NCBI GenBank assembly: GCA_002316225.1
Contig: DCDC01000062.1
Location: 1 to 14,267 of the forward strand
Direction of reading: 5' to 3'
DNA length: 14,267 nt
DNA from: Firmicutes bacterium UBA1065
GTDB taxonomy: Bacteria; Bacillota; Clostridia; Tissierellales; Sedimentibacteraceae
The notes under the pieces were generated by a model. That model searched no databases. It saw nothing but the letters and a program-made list of their open reading frames with translations, and was not told the origin of the DNA. The position numbers and the translations under genes are program-made. This document shows positions 1 to 6,117 of the stretch, one piece after another. The stretch's first letter is position 1. Each line of letters opens with the position of its first letter.

Positions 1-902
1 CTTAAGGCCAGCCCAAAATTATTGCCATACTTCGGCATTATACTGATGAAAACCAAAACTGTTGCCAAAATTACATAAAAACAATAAAATCTGAATTCTT
101 CATTCTTAAAAATAAGCTTATAGTCCTTTTTTAAAAGAAGGAAATAAAGTGAAAAATTTATGCCAAACAAAAACATGCTAATAGTAATAATCCATTCAAC
201 CCAGGGATTGTTGTAGGCACCCACACTCAAGGCATCCATGGCGAAACCTCCGGTTCCTGCCGTTCCAAAAGCATATATAAATGAGTTGAATACAGGCATT
301 CCGGCAAGAATTAACAATAAGATGAGAATAACTGTCATAACTGCATATATAATATAGAGAATTTTAGAGGATTCTCCTATTTTCGGAACTAATTTTCCAG
401 GCGTCGGACCAGGGCTTTCAGCCTGCATTAAAAATACCGGACGCCCGCCGATTGATGGAACTAAAGCTACTGTAAATACCAGTACACCCATGCCGCCTAT
501 CCAGTGGGTAAAGCTTCTCCAAAACAAGAGACCTCTCGGCATTATTTCAATATCCCGAATGATGCTTGAACCGGTTGTTGTAAATCCGGATACTGTTTCG
601 AACAGAGCATCAATATAGGATGGTATGGTGCCGCTTAAATAAAAGGGCAGGGCACCAAATAGAGACATTACCAGCCAGCTTAGGGCGACTGCTGCATATC
701 CTTCTCTTTTTCGCATTTCTGTCCTGTCAAAGGTGAATCTTGACAAGAAAAATCCTGTTGCAGCAGTTGCTGCAATAGCTGTTATAAAAGCCTTTACTTC
801 GTAGGACTTGTCAAATATTGAAATCAGCAAAGATGGAACCATTAATGCAGATTCACAAAACAATACGATTCCAAGTACTTTAAGTACTGCAATTATTTTC
901 AC
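1..902 (-). CDS. trkH: TrkH-family potassium uptake channel subunit (partial, C-terminus beyond the window)
   Basis: This is the membrane channel subunit of a Trk/Ktr potassium uptake system, and about 300 N-terminal residues are visible. Its start is a GTG at 902, preceded by GGAGG (909-913) at good spacing; no upstream ATG fits better. Two selectivity-filter loops are recognisable: SGFTTTGSS (about residues 105-113) and GTAGTGGF (about 213-220). The motif RSFTHWIGGMGVLVF (about 129-143) between them is a TrkH hallmark. Hydrophobic segments alternate with these loops, as in the repeated M1-P-M2 fold. The gene lies 38 bases behind trkA on the same strand, so the two are almost certainly cotranscribed, with TrkA as the cytosolic gating partner. 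Full TrkH proteins are usually about 480 residues, so roughly the last third is missing. KtrB is an alternative name for the family, but the TrkA partner here is a double-length protein, which favours Trk. Confidence 0.95.
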   Translation of the reverse strand, partial: MKIIAVLKVLGIVLFCESALMVPSLLISIFDKSYEVKAFITAIAATAATGFFLSRFTFDRTEMRKREGYAAVALSWLVMSLFGALPFYLSGTIPSYIDALFETVSGFTTTGSSIIRDIEIMPRGLLFWRSFTHWIGGMGVLVFTVALVPSIGGRPVFLMQAESPGPTPGKLVPKIGESSKILYIIYAVMTVILILLLILAGMPVFNSFIYAFGTAGTGGFAMDALSVGAYNNPWVEWIITISMFLFGINFSLYFLLLKKDYKLIFKNEEFRFYCFYVILATVLVFISIMPKYGNNFGLAL

Positions 903-940
903 TGCTTACCTCCAAAGAGATAGTAACTAAATGACTGTTT

Positions 941-2296
941 CTAGGCCAAAATATCGCTAAGGTCGGTTATAAACCCTGTCTTTGAAACAATAATAACCTT
1001 GTCATTTTCTTTAATTACATCATTTCCATCAGGAATAATGATTGTTTTATTTCGTACGATTGCAGCTATCAAAACGTCATCTTTCAGGCTCAGGTCCTGC
1101 AACTTAATATTCGTTACATTAAAAGAATCCTTGACGGTGAATTCCACGATTTCTGCCTTGTTATCAAGTATTCTGTATAATTTTTCAACTGCTATTCCCT
1201 GAGAATTATCCAGTGCTCTTATATATCTCAAAATATTGTTGGCGGTAATATACTTAGGGCTTATTATGCTGTCCAAACCCAATTTTTGAATAATGGGGAA
1301 ATAGTTTTGCCTGTTTACTTTAAGAATTACCTTAGGCACCCCGCACTGATGGGCATACAGGGATATTATTAAGTTTTCTTCATCCCTGTCTGTTAAGGCT
1401 ACAATTGCATCTGATGATTCGATATTTTCACTGTCCAGGATTTCCTGGTCGGTTCCATCACCGTGAATTATCATTGCCTTAGTGAGTATATCATTTAATA
1501 TTAAACACCTGTCCTTATTGATTTCAATTATTTTTACATTCAAATCCATTTCTTCCAAAAGCCAGGTCAAATATATGGCTATCCTGCTGCCGCCTATTAT
1601 TGTTATATTTTTAGCCTTATGGGAGTTTCTGCCCAAATATTTAAAGAATCTAGAAATACTGCTCCTTTCTCCCATTACCTGAACCAAATCATCAGGTAAA
1701 AGCTTGAAATTCCCTTTTGGTATAAAAACTTCTTCTCCCCTCATTATTGTACAGAACAATACCCTTGAAGGAAGGAGTTTGCTTAAATCTGCAAGCTTAC
1801 TGTTAGCTATGGGGTCCGTTTCCAAAACCCTGAATTCAACCAGTTCAACCAAGTTATTTGCGAAAGTTTCAACATCCACTGCAGAAGGAAACTGGATCAT
1901 CTGGGCTATTTCAGCAGCAGTTTCCATCTCAGGGTTAATTACCATATCTAATTCAAGCTCTTCTCTTAACATTTTAAATTCGTTGGAATAATCCGTATTT
2001 CTTACTCTTGCAACAGTGTGCTTTGCTCCTAATTTTTTCCCGATCACACAGCAAACCATATTTAATTCATCGCTGTCGGTTACAGCCAACAAAATATCGG
2101 TTTGGCTGACATCTGCTGCTTTTAATATATCCACGCTTGCACCATTACCTTTGATACACATGATATCAAGGGTTTCATATGCATGGGCTAAAACCTCCGC
2201 ATTATTGTCTACCAAAGTAATATCGTGTTTTTCGGATGATAGTTGCTGGGCCAATGTGTAGCCGACTTTTCCGCCGCCTACAATAACAATTTTCAT
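941..2296 (-). CDS. trkA: Trk system potassium uptake protein TrkA (double RCK domain)
   Basis: TrkA is the cytosolic nucleotide-binding regulator that gates the TrkH channel. The 451-residue product has the usual tandem RCK-N/RCK-C arrangement twice. The first Rossmann fold has GGGKVG at residues 7-12 and an acidic residue, Asp30, at the end of beta-2, typical of NAD(H) binding. The first RCK-C region covers roughly 140-220. The second Rossmann fold begins near residue 230 and has GGSRIA at 235-240, where the last glycine of the GxGxxG pattern is replaced; the second RCK-C region closes the protein. The ATG at 2296 is preceded by GGAGGAG (2301-2307). The gene leads the trkA-trkH operon and follows a leader of about 170 bases with a terminator-like hairpin. 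The assignment is firm; the weaker second nucleotide site suggests only one half may bind the dinucleotide tightly, which is inference. Confidence 0.96.
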   Translation of the reverse strand: MKIVIVGGGKVGYTLAQQLSSEKHDITLVDNNAEVLAHAYETLDIMCIKGNGASVDILKAADVSQTDILLAVTDSDELNMVCCVIGKKLGAKHTVARVRNTDYSNEFKMLREELELDMVINPEMETAAEIAQMIQFPSAVDVETFANNLVELVEFRVLETDPIANSKLADLSKLLPSRVLFCTIMRGEEVFIPKGNFKLLPDDLVQVMGERSSISRFFKYLGRNSHKAKNITIIGGSRIAIYLTWLLEEMDLNVKIIEINKDRCLILNDILTKAMIIHGDGTDQEILDSENIESSDAIVALTDRDEENLIISLYAHQCGVPKVILKVNRQNYFPIIQKLGLDSIISPKYITANNILRYIRALDNSQGIAVEKLYRILDNKAEIVEFTVKDSFNVTNIKLQDLSLKDDVLIAAIVRNKTIIIPDGNDVIKENDKVIIVSKTGFITDLSDILA

Positions 2297-2319
2297 TTTT
2301 CTCCTCCATATGATACATT

Positions 2320-2348
2320 AAAAAGGATAACCAAGTTACCGGCTATCC
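2320..2348 (-). terminator. Terminator-like hairpin in the trkA leader (possible attenuator)
   Basis: Read on the minus strand, GGATAGCC (2341-2348) pairs over 8 positions, with one G-U pair, with GGTTATCC (2325-2332) around an 8-base loop, followed directly by five T residues. It sits between the trkA promoter and the trkA ribosome binding site (2301-2307), so it would stop transcription before the gene. A competing small hairpin, CTATC/GATAG (2343-2358), uses the same left arm. The loop GGTAAC is complementary to GTTACC further upstream (2437-2442). This is the layout of an attenuator or riboswitch expression platform; no known riboswitch class was recognised. Confidence 0.5.
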
Positions 2349-2474
2349 ATCCTGATAGTTATTTTCACATAAGACATCTGTATAATAGCTATATAAAAAA
2401 CTAAGATGGCTTACACTGCAATTACCCTATTATATTGGTAACGCTCAGACAAAAATTAATATTATCTTAAATCT

Positions 2475-2502
2475 ATTATATGTTTTATTGCATAAATGTC
2501 AA
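2475..2502 (-). promoter_or_regulatory. Sigma-A promoter for trkA-trkH
   Basis: On the minus strand a perfect TTGACA -35 box (2497-2502) and a perfect TATAAT -10 box (2475-2480) are separated by 16 bases. Transcription would start near 2468, giving a trkA leader of about 170 bases. The -35 box lies about 40 bases from the dyad symmetry that probably serves the divergent sigma-54 promoter, so crosstalk is possible. Confidence 0.75.
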
Positions 2503-2534
2503 ATGTTATTTATAATGTCTTATTAAATTGCCCA

Positions 2535-2554
2535 TATGTCCAAAATTAGACATA
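2535..2554. promoter_or_regulatory. Candidate enhancer-binding-protein site (TGT-N10-ACA dyad)
   Basis: TATGTC (2535-2540) and GACATA (2549-2554) form a perfect inverted repeat with an 8-base centre, containing a TGT-N10-ACA arrangement. The centre is about 125 bases upstream of the predicted sigma-54 transcription start, a normal distance for an upstream activating sequence. Further TGTC/GACA half-sites at 2497, 2516 and 2568 lie about 19-21 bases apart, close to two helical turns. The binding protein is not encoded in this window. Confidence 0.5.
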
Positions 2555-2581
2555 CGGTCAGAATATTGACACTTTTAATTC

Positions 2582-2605
2582 TATCAAGTATTATAAACCT
2601 TGATA
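2582..2605. promoter_or_regulatory. Second dyad symmetry upstream of the sigma-54 promoter
   Basis: TATCAAG (2582-2588) and CTTGATA (2599-2605) are a perfect 7-base inverted repeat with a 10-base centre. The centre lies about 75 bases upstream of the predicted start. It could be a second activator site or an integration-host-factor-like bending region, since the surroundings are very AT-rich. No plus-strand gene lies upstream, so a terminator role is unlikely. Confidence 0.35.
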
Positions 2606-2642
2606 TTTAATAATTTTTTGTATCCTTTGACTCTTTTTCTCT

Positions 2643-2659
2643 TGGCATAAAATTTGCTT
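2643..2659 (+). promoter_or_regulatory. Sigma-54 (-24/-12) promoter of the dehydrogenase operon
   Basis: The sequence TTGGCATAAAATTTGCTT has GG (2644-2645) and GC (2656-2657) separated by exactly ten bases, within TGGCA...TTGCT, matching the RpoN consensus TGGCAC-N5-TTGCW with one change. Transcription would start near 2669, leaving a short leader before AAGGAGG and the ATG at 2703. No convincing sigma-A promoter competes with it just upstream of the gene. Initiation would need an ATP-dependent enhancer-binding protein, consistent with the dyad sites upstream. Confidence 0.8.
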
Positions 2660-2702
2660 GAATATATTTTAAATTTAGATCGGGGACTTAAAGGAGGTTT
2701 AC

Positions 2703-3008
2703 ATGAGGATTAAAGAACACCCCATACTTAAATTCAACAAAGAAAAGAAAATAAAGTTTATTTTTAACGGGCAGGAATTGGAAGGATATGAAGGAGACAC
2801 CATTGCTGCCGCCTTGCATGCACAAGGTGTGAAGGTTTTGGGCAAAAGCTTGTTTTTACACAGGCCCAGAGGTTTTTATTGCGCAATAGGCAATTGTTCC
2901 TCCTGCTTAATGACTGTTAATGGAGTTGCAAATGTGAAAACCTGTGTAACCGATTTGGAGGAAGGAATGGTTGTGGAAACACAGGAAGGCAAAGGAGTGA
3001 TAGTATGA
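2703..3008 (+). CDS. Small [2Fe-2S] protein, HcnA / sarcosine-oxidase-alpha N-terminal type
   Basis: This 101-residue protein is the stand-alone version of the ferredoxin-like domain at the N-terminus of sarcosine oxidase alpha, and corresponds to HcnA of hydrogen cyanide synthase. It is expected to carry one plant-type [2Fe-2S] cluster that relays electrons within a membrane-associated or soluble flavin dehydrogenase complex. The four likely ligands are Cys60, Cys65, Cys68 and Cys81 in CAIGNCSSC...C, preceded by the family motif FNGQELEGYEGDTIAAAL. The ATG at 2703 follows a strong AAGGAGG. Its stop overlaps the next start by four bases (ATGA at 3005-3008), showing translational coupling. In the archaeal dye-linked proline dehydrogenase and in sarcosine oxidase, this domain is fused to the next protein; here it is separate. 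The family is clear, but the substrate of the complex is not. Confidence 0.9.
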   Translation: MRIKEHPILKFNKEKKIKFIFNGQELEGYEGDTIAAALHAQGVKVLGKSLFLHRPRGFYCAIGNCSSCLMTVNGVANVKTCVTDLEEGMVVETQEGKGVIV

Positions 3009-4087
3009 AGCAGGCGGAAATTGTGGTAATAGGAGGAGGCCCGGCAGGTCTTTGTGCTGCCATGAGCGCAGCAAAAAGCGGCGCAGGGGTATTGATCATA
3101 GATAGGAATAAGAGTTTAGGAGGCCAGCTTGTAAAACAAACACATATGTTTTTTGGCTCGGAAAAACAATATGCATCAACAAGGGGAATCGACATACCGG
3201 AAATCTTGTTAAAGGAGCTTGCTAAATACAAGGATAAAGTTGAAATAAAAACCAATTCGACTGCTGTAGGTTTTTATGAAGACGGAGTAATAACAGTATT
3301 GGAAAAAGAAGATAAATACTATAAGGTTGAGCCAAAAGCCGTGGTTGTTGCAACGGGAGCTTATGAAAAGTTCTTAAGTTTCCCCAACAATGATCTGCCG
3401 GGAATTTACGGAGCCGGGGCAGTTCAAACCTTGATGAATGTTCACGGTGTGAAACCCGGGAACAGGGTATTGATGGTTGGGGCAGGCAACATAGGATTGA
3501 TTGTCAGCTATCAGCTCATGCAGGCTGGGGTAAAAGTAGCGGCAATCCTGGATGCGGCCCCAAAAATAGGAGGATATTTGGTACATGCCTCCAAAATCAG
3601 GAGGATGGGTGTCCCCATACTTACATCCCATACCGTTAAGGAGGCTATAGGAAAAGACTTCCTGGAAAAGGCTGTTGTATGCAAGGTTGATGAAAAATTT
3701 AACCCCATACCCGGAACGGAAATAACTTTTGATGTTGATGTCATGTGTATATCCGTAGGCCTTACTCCCTTGAATGAACTCTTGGCTATGAGGGGATGCC
3801 GGATGAAGTATGTGCCCCAGTTAAGCGGTCTTGTTCCCGTACGGGATGAGAATTATGAAACTACAGTTGAAAACATATTTGTTGCAGGAGATGCTTCCGG
3901 AGTAGAAGAAGCAAGCGCTGCCATGGTCGAAGGTTATTTGGCCGGCTTGTGCGCTGCTGCCAAAATAGGATATAAACCGGATGATTTTTATGAAAGACGG
4001 AAGGACTACATGAATCAGCTGAATAATTTGCGCTCAGGACCGGCAGCCAGGCATATACTGGCGGGCCTGGACCAGATAAGGAGGTAA
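3005..4087 (+). CDS. FAD/NAD(P)-binding oxidoreductase subunit, HcnB / proline dehydrogenase alpha type
   Basis: This 360-residue flavoprotein resembles the pyridine-nucleotide-disulfide oxidoreductase domain of HcnB, sarcosine oxidase alpha, opine oxidase OoxA and the alpha subunit of dye-linked L-proline dehydrogenase. An N-terminal FAD site, GGGPAG, lies at residues 10-15, with acidic Asp33 following. VVVATGAYEK occurs near 113-122, and the second dinucleotide site GAGNIG lies at 159-164. The C-terminal FAD motif NIFVAGDASG lies near 290-299. HcnB-type proteins usually continue into a BFD-like [2Fe-2S] domain; here the protein stops early and that domain is encoded two genes downstream. 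It likely takes electrons from the DAO-family subunit or exchanges them with NAD(P). It overlaps the [2Fe-2S] gene by four bases and is followed after three bases by the ferredoxin gene. Family assignment is secure; the reaction is inferred. Confidence 0.9.
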   Translation: MKQAEIVVIGGGPAGLCAAMSAAKSGAGVLIIDRNKSLGGQLVKQTHMFFGSEKQYASTRGIDIPEILLKELAKYKDKVEIKTNSTAVGFYEDGVITVLEKEDKYYKVEPKAVVVATGAYEKFLSFPNNDLPGIYGAGAVQTLMNVHGVKPGNRVLMVGAGNIGLIVSYQLMQAGVKVAAILDAAPKIGGYLVHASKIRRMGVPILTSHTVKEAIGKDFLEKAVVCKVDEKFNPIPGTEITFDVDVMCISVGLTPLNELLAMRGCRMKYVPQLSGLVPVRDENYETTVENIFVAGDASGVEEASAAMVEGYLAGLCAAAKIGYKPDDFYERRKDYMNQLNNLRSGPAARHILAGLDQIRR

Positions 4088-4090
4088 AAA

Positions 4091-4579
4091 ATGTTTGAAA
4101 AAACAGGTATTCCAAGCAAGGAAATGGTAATGGAAAAGTTTCCTTCTCAAGACAGAATAAATAAGGGTCCGGTTGCCATAGTCGAATGTTACAGAGAAAT
4201 ACCCTGCAACCCTTGCGAGACTGCATGCAGGTTTAATGCCATAAGGGTAGGAGAGGACATAAATAATATTCCCCAAATTAACTTTGATAAGTGCACAGGC
4301 TGCGCCATTTGTTTAAGCAAGTGCCCGGGGCTTGCAATCATGATAGCAGACGGGTCCAAATCAGAAGATACCGTTGAAATTAAAATACCATATGAGTTTT
4401 TGCCTCTTCCTGGGGAAGGCCAGGTTGTTAAAGGCCTGGACAGGGAAGGAAAACACATAACGGATGTTAAGGTTTTAAAAGTGACAAATCCCAAGTCTTT
4501 TGACAGGACCCCCGTGATTACCATTGAAGTTGACAGGAAGTTTTTATATGAAATAAGAAATATCAGGGTGGAGGTTTAA
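4091..4579 (+). CDS. Two-cluster [4Fe-4S] ferredoxin-like electron-transfer subunit
   Basis: This 162-residue protein has exactly eight cysteines, enough for two [4Fe-4S] clusters. The second group, Cys68, Cys71, Cys74 and Cys78-Pro (KCTGCAICLSKCPG), is a standard ferredoxin motif. The first group, Cys33, Cys39, Cys42 and Cys46, is spaced C-x5-C-x2-C-x3-C, unlike the usual pattern. A cysteine-free C-terminal half (about residues 83-162) with alternating charged and beta-prone segments probably docks to the flavoprotein subunits. Size and position match the ferredoxin-like gamma subunit (PdhF) of archaeal dye-linked L-proline dehydrogenase. The ATG is preceded by AGGAGG that overlaps the stop codon of the upstream gene. 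It likely moves electrons between the flavin subunits and an external acceptor. HcnABC systems lack this protein, so its presence separates this cluster from classical cyanide synthase. Confidence 0.88.
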   Translation: MFEKTGIPSKEMVMEKFPSQDRINKGPVAIVECYREIPCNPCETACRFNAIRVGEDINNIPQINFDKCTGCAICLSKCPGLAIMIADGSKSEDTVEIKIPYEFLPLPGEGQVVKGLDREGKHITDVKVLKVTNPKSFDRTPVITIEVDRKFLYEIRNIRVEV

Positions 4580-4580
4580 A

Positions 4581-4859
4581 ATGGACGAAAACACTATAAT
4601 CTGCAGGTGCTCGGATGTTACCTTGAAAGAAATAAGAGAGCTGATAAGTCAAGGTTATCAAACCTTTGATGAAATAAAAAGGATAACCCGGGCAGGGATG
4701 GGACCCTGCCAGGGCAAGACTTGCGGTTATTTGATTATGAGAGAAATTGCAAATGCAACCGGCAAAAACATGCAGGATATAAAATTCCAAACCAACAGGC
4801 CTCCCGTTGTGGGAGTGAAGCTGGGACTGATTGCCGAGGAGGGAAGAAATGAAGAATAA
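4581..4859 (+). CDS. BFD-like [2Fe-2S] protein subunit
   Basis: This 92-residue protein belongs to the BFD-like [2Fe-2S] family (bacterioferritin-associated ferredoxin / NifU centre / nitrite reductase small domain). Cluster ligands are Cys8 and Cys10 (ICRCSDV) and Cys43 and Cys48 (GMGPCQGKTCG), the typical CxC...C-x4-C layout. In HcnB, sarcosine oxidase alpha and octopine oxidase this domain is fused to the C-terminus of the FAD/NAD subunit; here it is free-standing, like the small subunit PdhX of archaeal L-proline dehydrogenase. The helical part, residues 12-40, and the tail NRPPVVGVKLGLIAEE resemble the joint seen in the fused proteins. The start follows GGAGGTTTAAA, one base after the ferredoxin stop. 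It overlaps the next gene by 11 bases. It is expected to be a wiring subunit of the same complex. Confidence 0.88.
   Translation: MDENTIICRCSDVTLKEIRELISQGYQTFDEIKRITRAGMGPCQGKTCGYLIMREIANATGKNMQDIKFQTNRPPVVGVKLGLIAEEGRNEE
4836..4842 (+). promoter_or_regulatory. Ribosome binding site that fixes the DAO-family start at 4849
   Basis: GAGGAGG lies six bases upstream of ATG 4849. A TTG in the same frame at 4831 would put this site inside the coding region and has no good site of its own, so ATG 4849 is preferred. The protein then begins MKNKAEAVIIGGG, with the flavin fold at the usual distance from the N-terminus. Confidence 0.8.
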
Positions 4860-5997
4860 GGCGGAAGCTGTTATAATAGGAGGCGGTATATCCGGCTGTT
4901 CCATAGCCTACAACCTGGCAAAAAAAGGCCTTAAGGATATAGTCGTATTGGAGAAAAACTATATTTGCAGCGGGTCTACAGGCAGGTGCGGAGCCGGGGT
5001 AAGGATGCAGTGGGGAACAGAAATGAACTGCAAAATTGCAAAAAAGAGCATTGAATTCTATGAAAATGCCAACGAAATCCTCGAGTATGAAAGAGATGTG
5101 GAATTTAAACAAAAAGGTTATCTTTTGGTTGCAGCTACGGACCACGAGGTGGACCAGTTCAAGAAAAACATAGAAGTCCAGCATTCATGCGGTATCCCAT
5201 CAAGAATGCTGACCCTAAAAGAGGCAAGGGAGATAGTGCCTTACTTAAACACGGATGTATTGAAGGGGGCAGCCTTTTGCCCCAGGGACGGTTTCCTGAA
5301 TCCCTTCCATACGACGGACGCTTTTTACAGGGCTGCAAAAAGGTTAGGGGTGGAATTCAACACCTATACGGAAGCTACAGGTATTAAGATTGAAAAGGGA
5401 AGGGTTACCGGAGTGGAAACCAATAAGGGCTTCATTTCTACAAATATTGTAGTAAATGCCGCCAATGCCTACGGTAAAAGCATTTGCGACATGGTAGGCC
5501 TTGATGTGCCCATATACTCGGAAAGGCATCAGATTCTTGTTTCGGAACCGGTTGAACCTATGCAGGACCCCATGGTCATGGCTTTCGGCCTTAATTTTTA
5601 CATCCAGCAATCGCCTGAAGGCACCTTCATAATGGGCAGGGGAGATGAAAATGAGCCCAGGGATTTAAGGGTCACCTCCTCCTGGCATTTTCTTGAGGAA
5701 ATGGCAAAAACCATAGAAATGGTTTTGCCCCCCATAGCAAAGCTGAGGGTAATAAGGCAATGGGCAGGTCTCTATAATATGACCCCGGACAAACAACCAA
5801 TCTATGATGAGGCAGAAGATGTGAAAGGTTTTTATTTTGCCCTGGGATTCAGCGGTCATGGTTTCATGTTCGGCCCCATTACAGGCATTGCCATGTCTGA
5901 AATGATATTGAAGGAAAATCCAACTATTGATGTGAGCATGCTTAATCTGAATCGCTTCAAAACCGGAAAGCTTCTTATGGAGCCCTCGGTGGTATAA
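4849..5997 (+). CDS. DAO-family FAD-dependent amino-acid/amine dehydrogenase, catalytic subunit (HcnC / SoxB / PdhB type)
   Basis: This 382-residue flavoprotein is the probable catalytic subunit. It belongs to the D-amino-acid oxidase/glycine oxidase family that includes HcnC, sarcosine oxidase beta and PdhB of archaeal L-proline dehydrogenase. The FAD-binding GGGISG is at residues 11-16 with Glu35 at the end of beta-2. STGRCGAGVRMQWGTE follows, a conserved flavin-contacting stretch in this group. The C-terminus has QWAGLYNMTPDKQP and GFSGHGF (about 333-339), the signature that closes the FAD site. It would oxidise a C-N bond of a small amine or amino acid to the imine. It is the last gene of the operon, overlapping the BFD-like gene by 11 bases and followed by a terminator at 6006. 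Proline, sarcosine, hydroxyproline, glycine and opines are all oxidised by relatives, so the substrate is open; proline fits the neighbourhood best (inference). Confidence 0.88.
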   Translation: MKNKAEAVIIGGGISGCSIAYNLAKKGLKDIVVLEKNYICSGSTGRCGAGVRMQWGTEMNCKIAKKSIEFYENANEILEYERDVEFKQKGYLLVAATDHEVDQFKKNIEVQHSCGIPSRMLTLKEAREIVPYLNTDVLKGAAFCPRDGFLNPFHTTDAFYRAAKRLGVEFNTYTEATGIKIEKGRVTGVETNKGFISTNIVVNAANAYGKSICDMVGLDVPIYSERHQILVSEPVEPMQDPMVMAFGLNFYIQQSPEGTFIMGRGDENEPRDLRVTSSWHFLEEMAKTIEMVLPPIAKLRVIRQWAGLYNMTPDKQPIYDEAEDVKGFYFALGFSGHGFMFGPITGIAMSEMILKENPTIDVSMLNLNRFKTGKLLMEPSVV

Positions 5998-6005
5998 TTG
6001 CATAT

Positions 6006-6049
6006 AAGGAGACCCCTGTTTTACAGTTTAGGGAGGGGTCCCCTTTTTT
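6006..6049 (+). terminator. Intrinsic terminator after the dehydrogenase operon
   Basis: AAGGAGACCCCT (6006-6017) pairs with AGGGGTCCCCTT (6034-6045) with a single mismatch around a 16-base loop, followed by a run of T. It lies nine bases beyond the stop codon of the DAO-family gene and separates the sigma-54 operon from the peptidase gene. Confidence 0.8.
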
Positions 6050-6050
6050 A

Positions 6051-6079
6051 TTGCTTTTTAAGCCCAAGGGAAGTATAAT
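6051..6079 (+). promoter_or_regulatory. Sigma-A promoter candidate for the M24 peptidase
   Basis: TTGCTT (6051-6056) and TATAAT (6074-6079) are 17 bases apart, directly behind the terminator and about 40 bases before the ATG at 6118. This suggests the peptidase is expressed independently of the sigma-54 operon. Confidence 0.55.
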
Positions 6080-6117
6080 CATTATTAGGAATTTGAATCT
6101 AATATCTGAGGTGGAAA

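Larger units (their letters stand above)
2297..2702. other. Divergent intergenic region: trkA leader and sigma-54 control region
   Basis: This 406-base gene-free stretch separates the trk operon (minus strand) from the dehydrogenase operon (plus strand). It holds a sigma-A promoter and structured leader for trkA, two dyad-symmetric candidate activator sites, and a -24/-12 promoter for the plus-strand operon. These are listed separately. I see no additional coding region here. Confidence 0.85.

Noticed and set aside
2297..2468. ydaO/yuaA c-di-AMP riboswitch upstream of trkA
   Set aside because: Such switches often control potassium uptake, but I could not find the conserved core of that class in the leader; only the terminator and pairing alternatives are supported.
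4831..4848. TTG start extending the DAO-family protein by six residues
   Set aside because: The extension would consist of the ribosome binding site itself; ATG 4849 has GAGGAGG at proper spacing.
3374..5184. Long antisense open frames opposite the dehydrogenase genes (for example 3861-4226, 4735-5184)
   Set aside because: They lie fully within well-supported coding genes, lack ribosome binding sites and show no recognisable domains.
2703..5997. Classical hydrogen cyanide synthase (hcnABC)
   Set aside because: The [2Fe-2S], FAD/NAD and DAO-family proteins are homologous in type, but the extra two-cluster ferredoxin and the separate BFD-like protein do not belong to HcnABC. The order fits a proline-dehydrogenase-like complex better. 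Homology alone does not support cyanide production.
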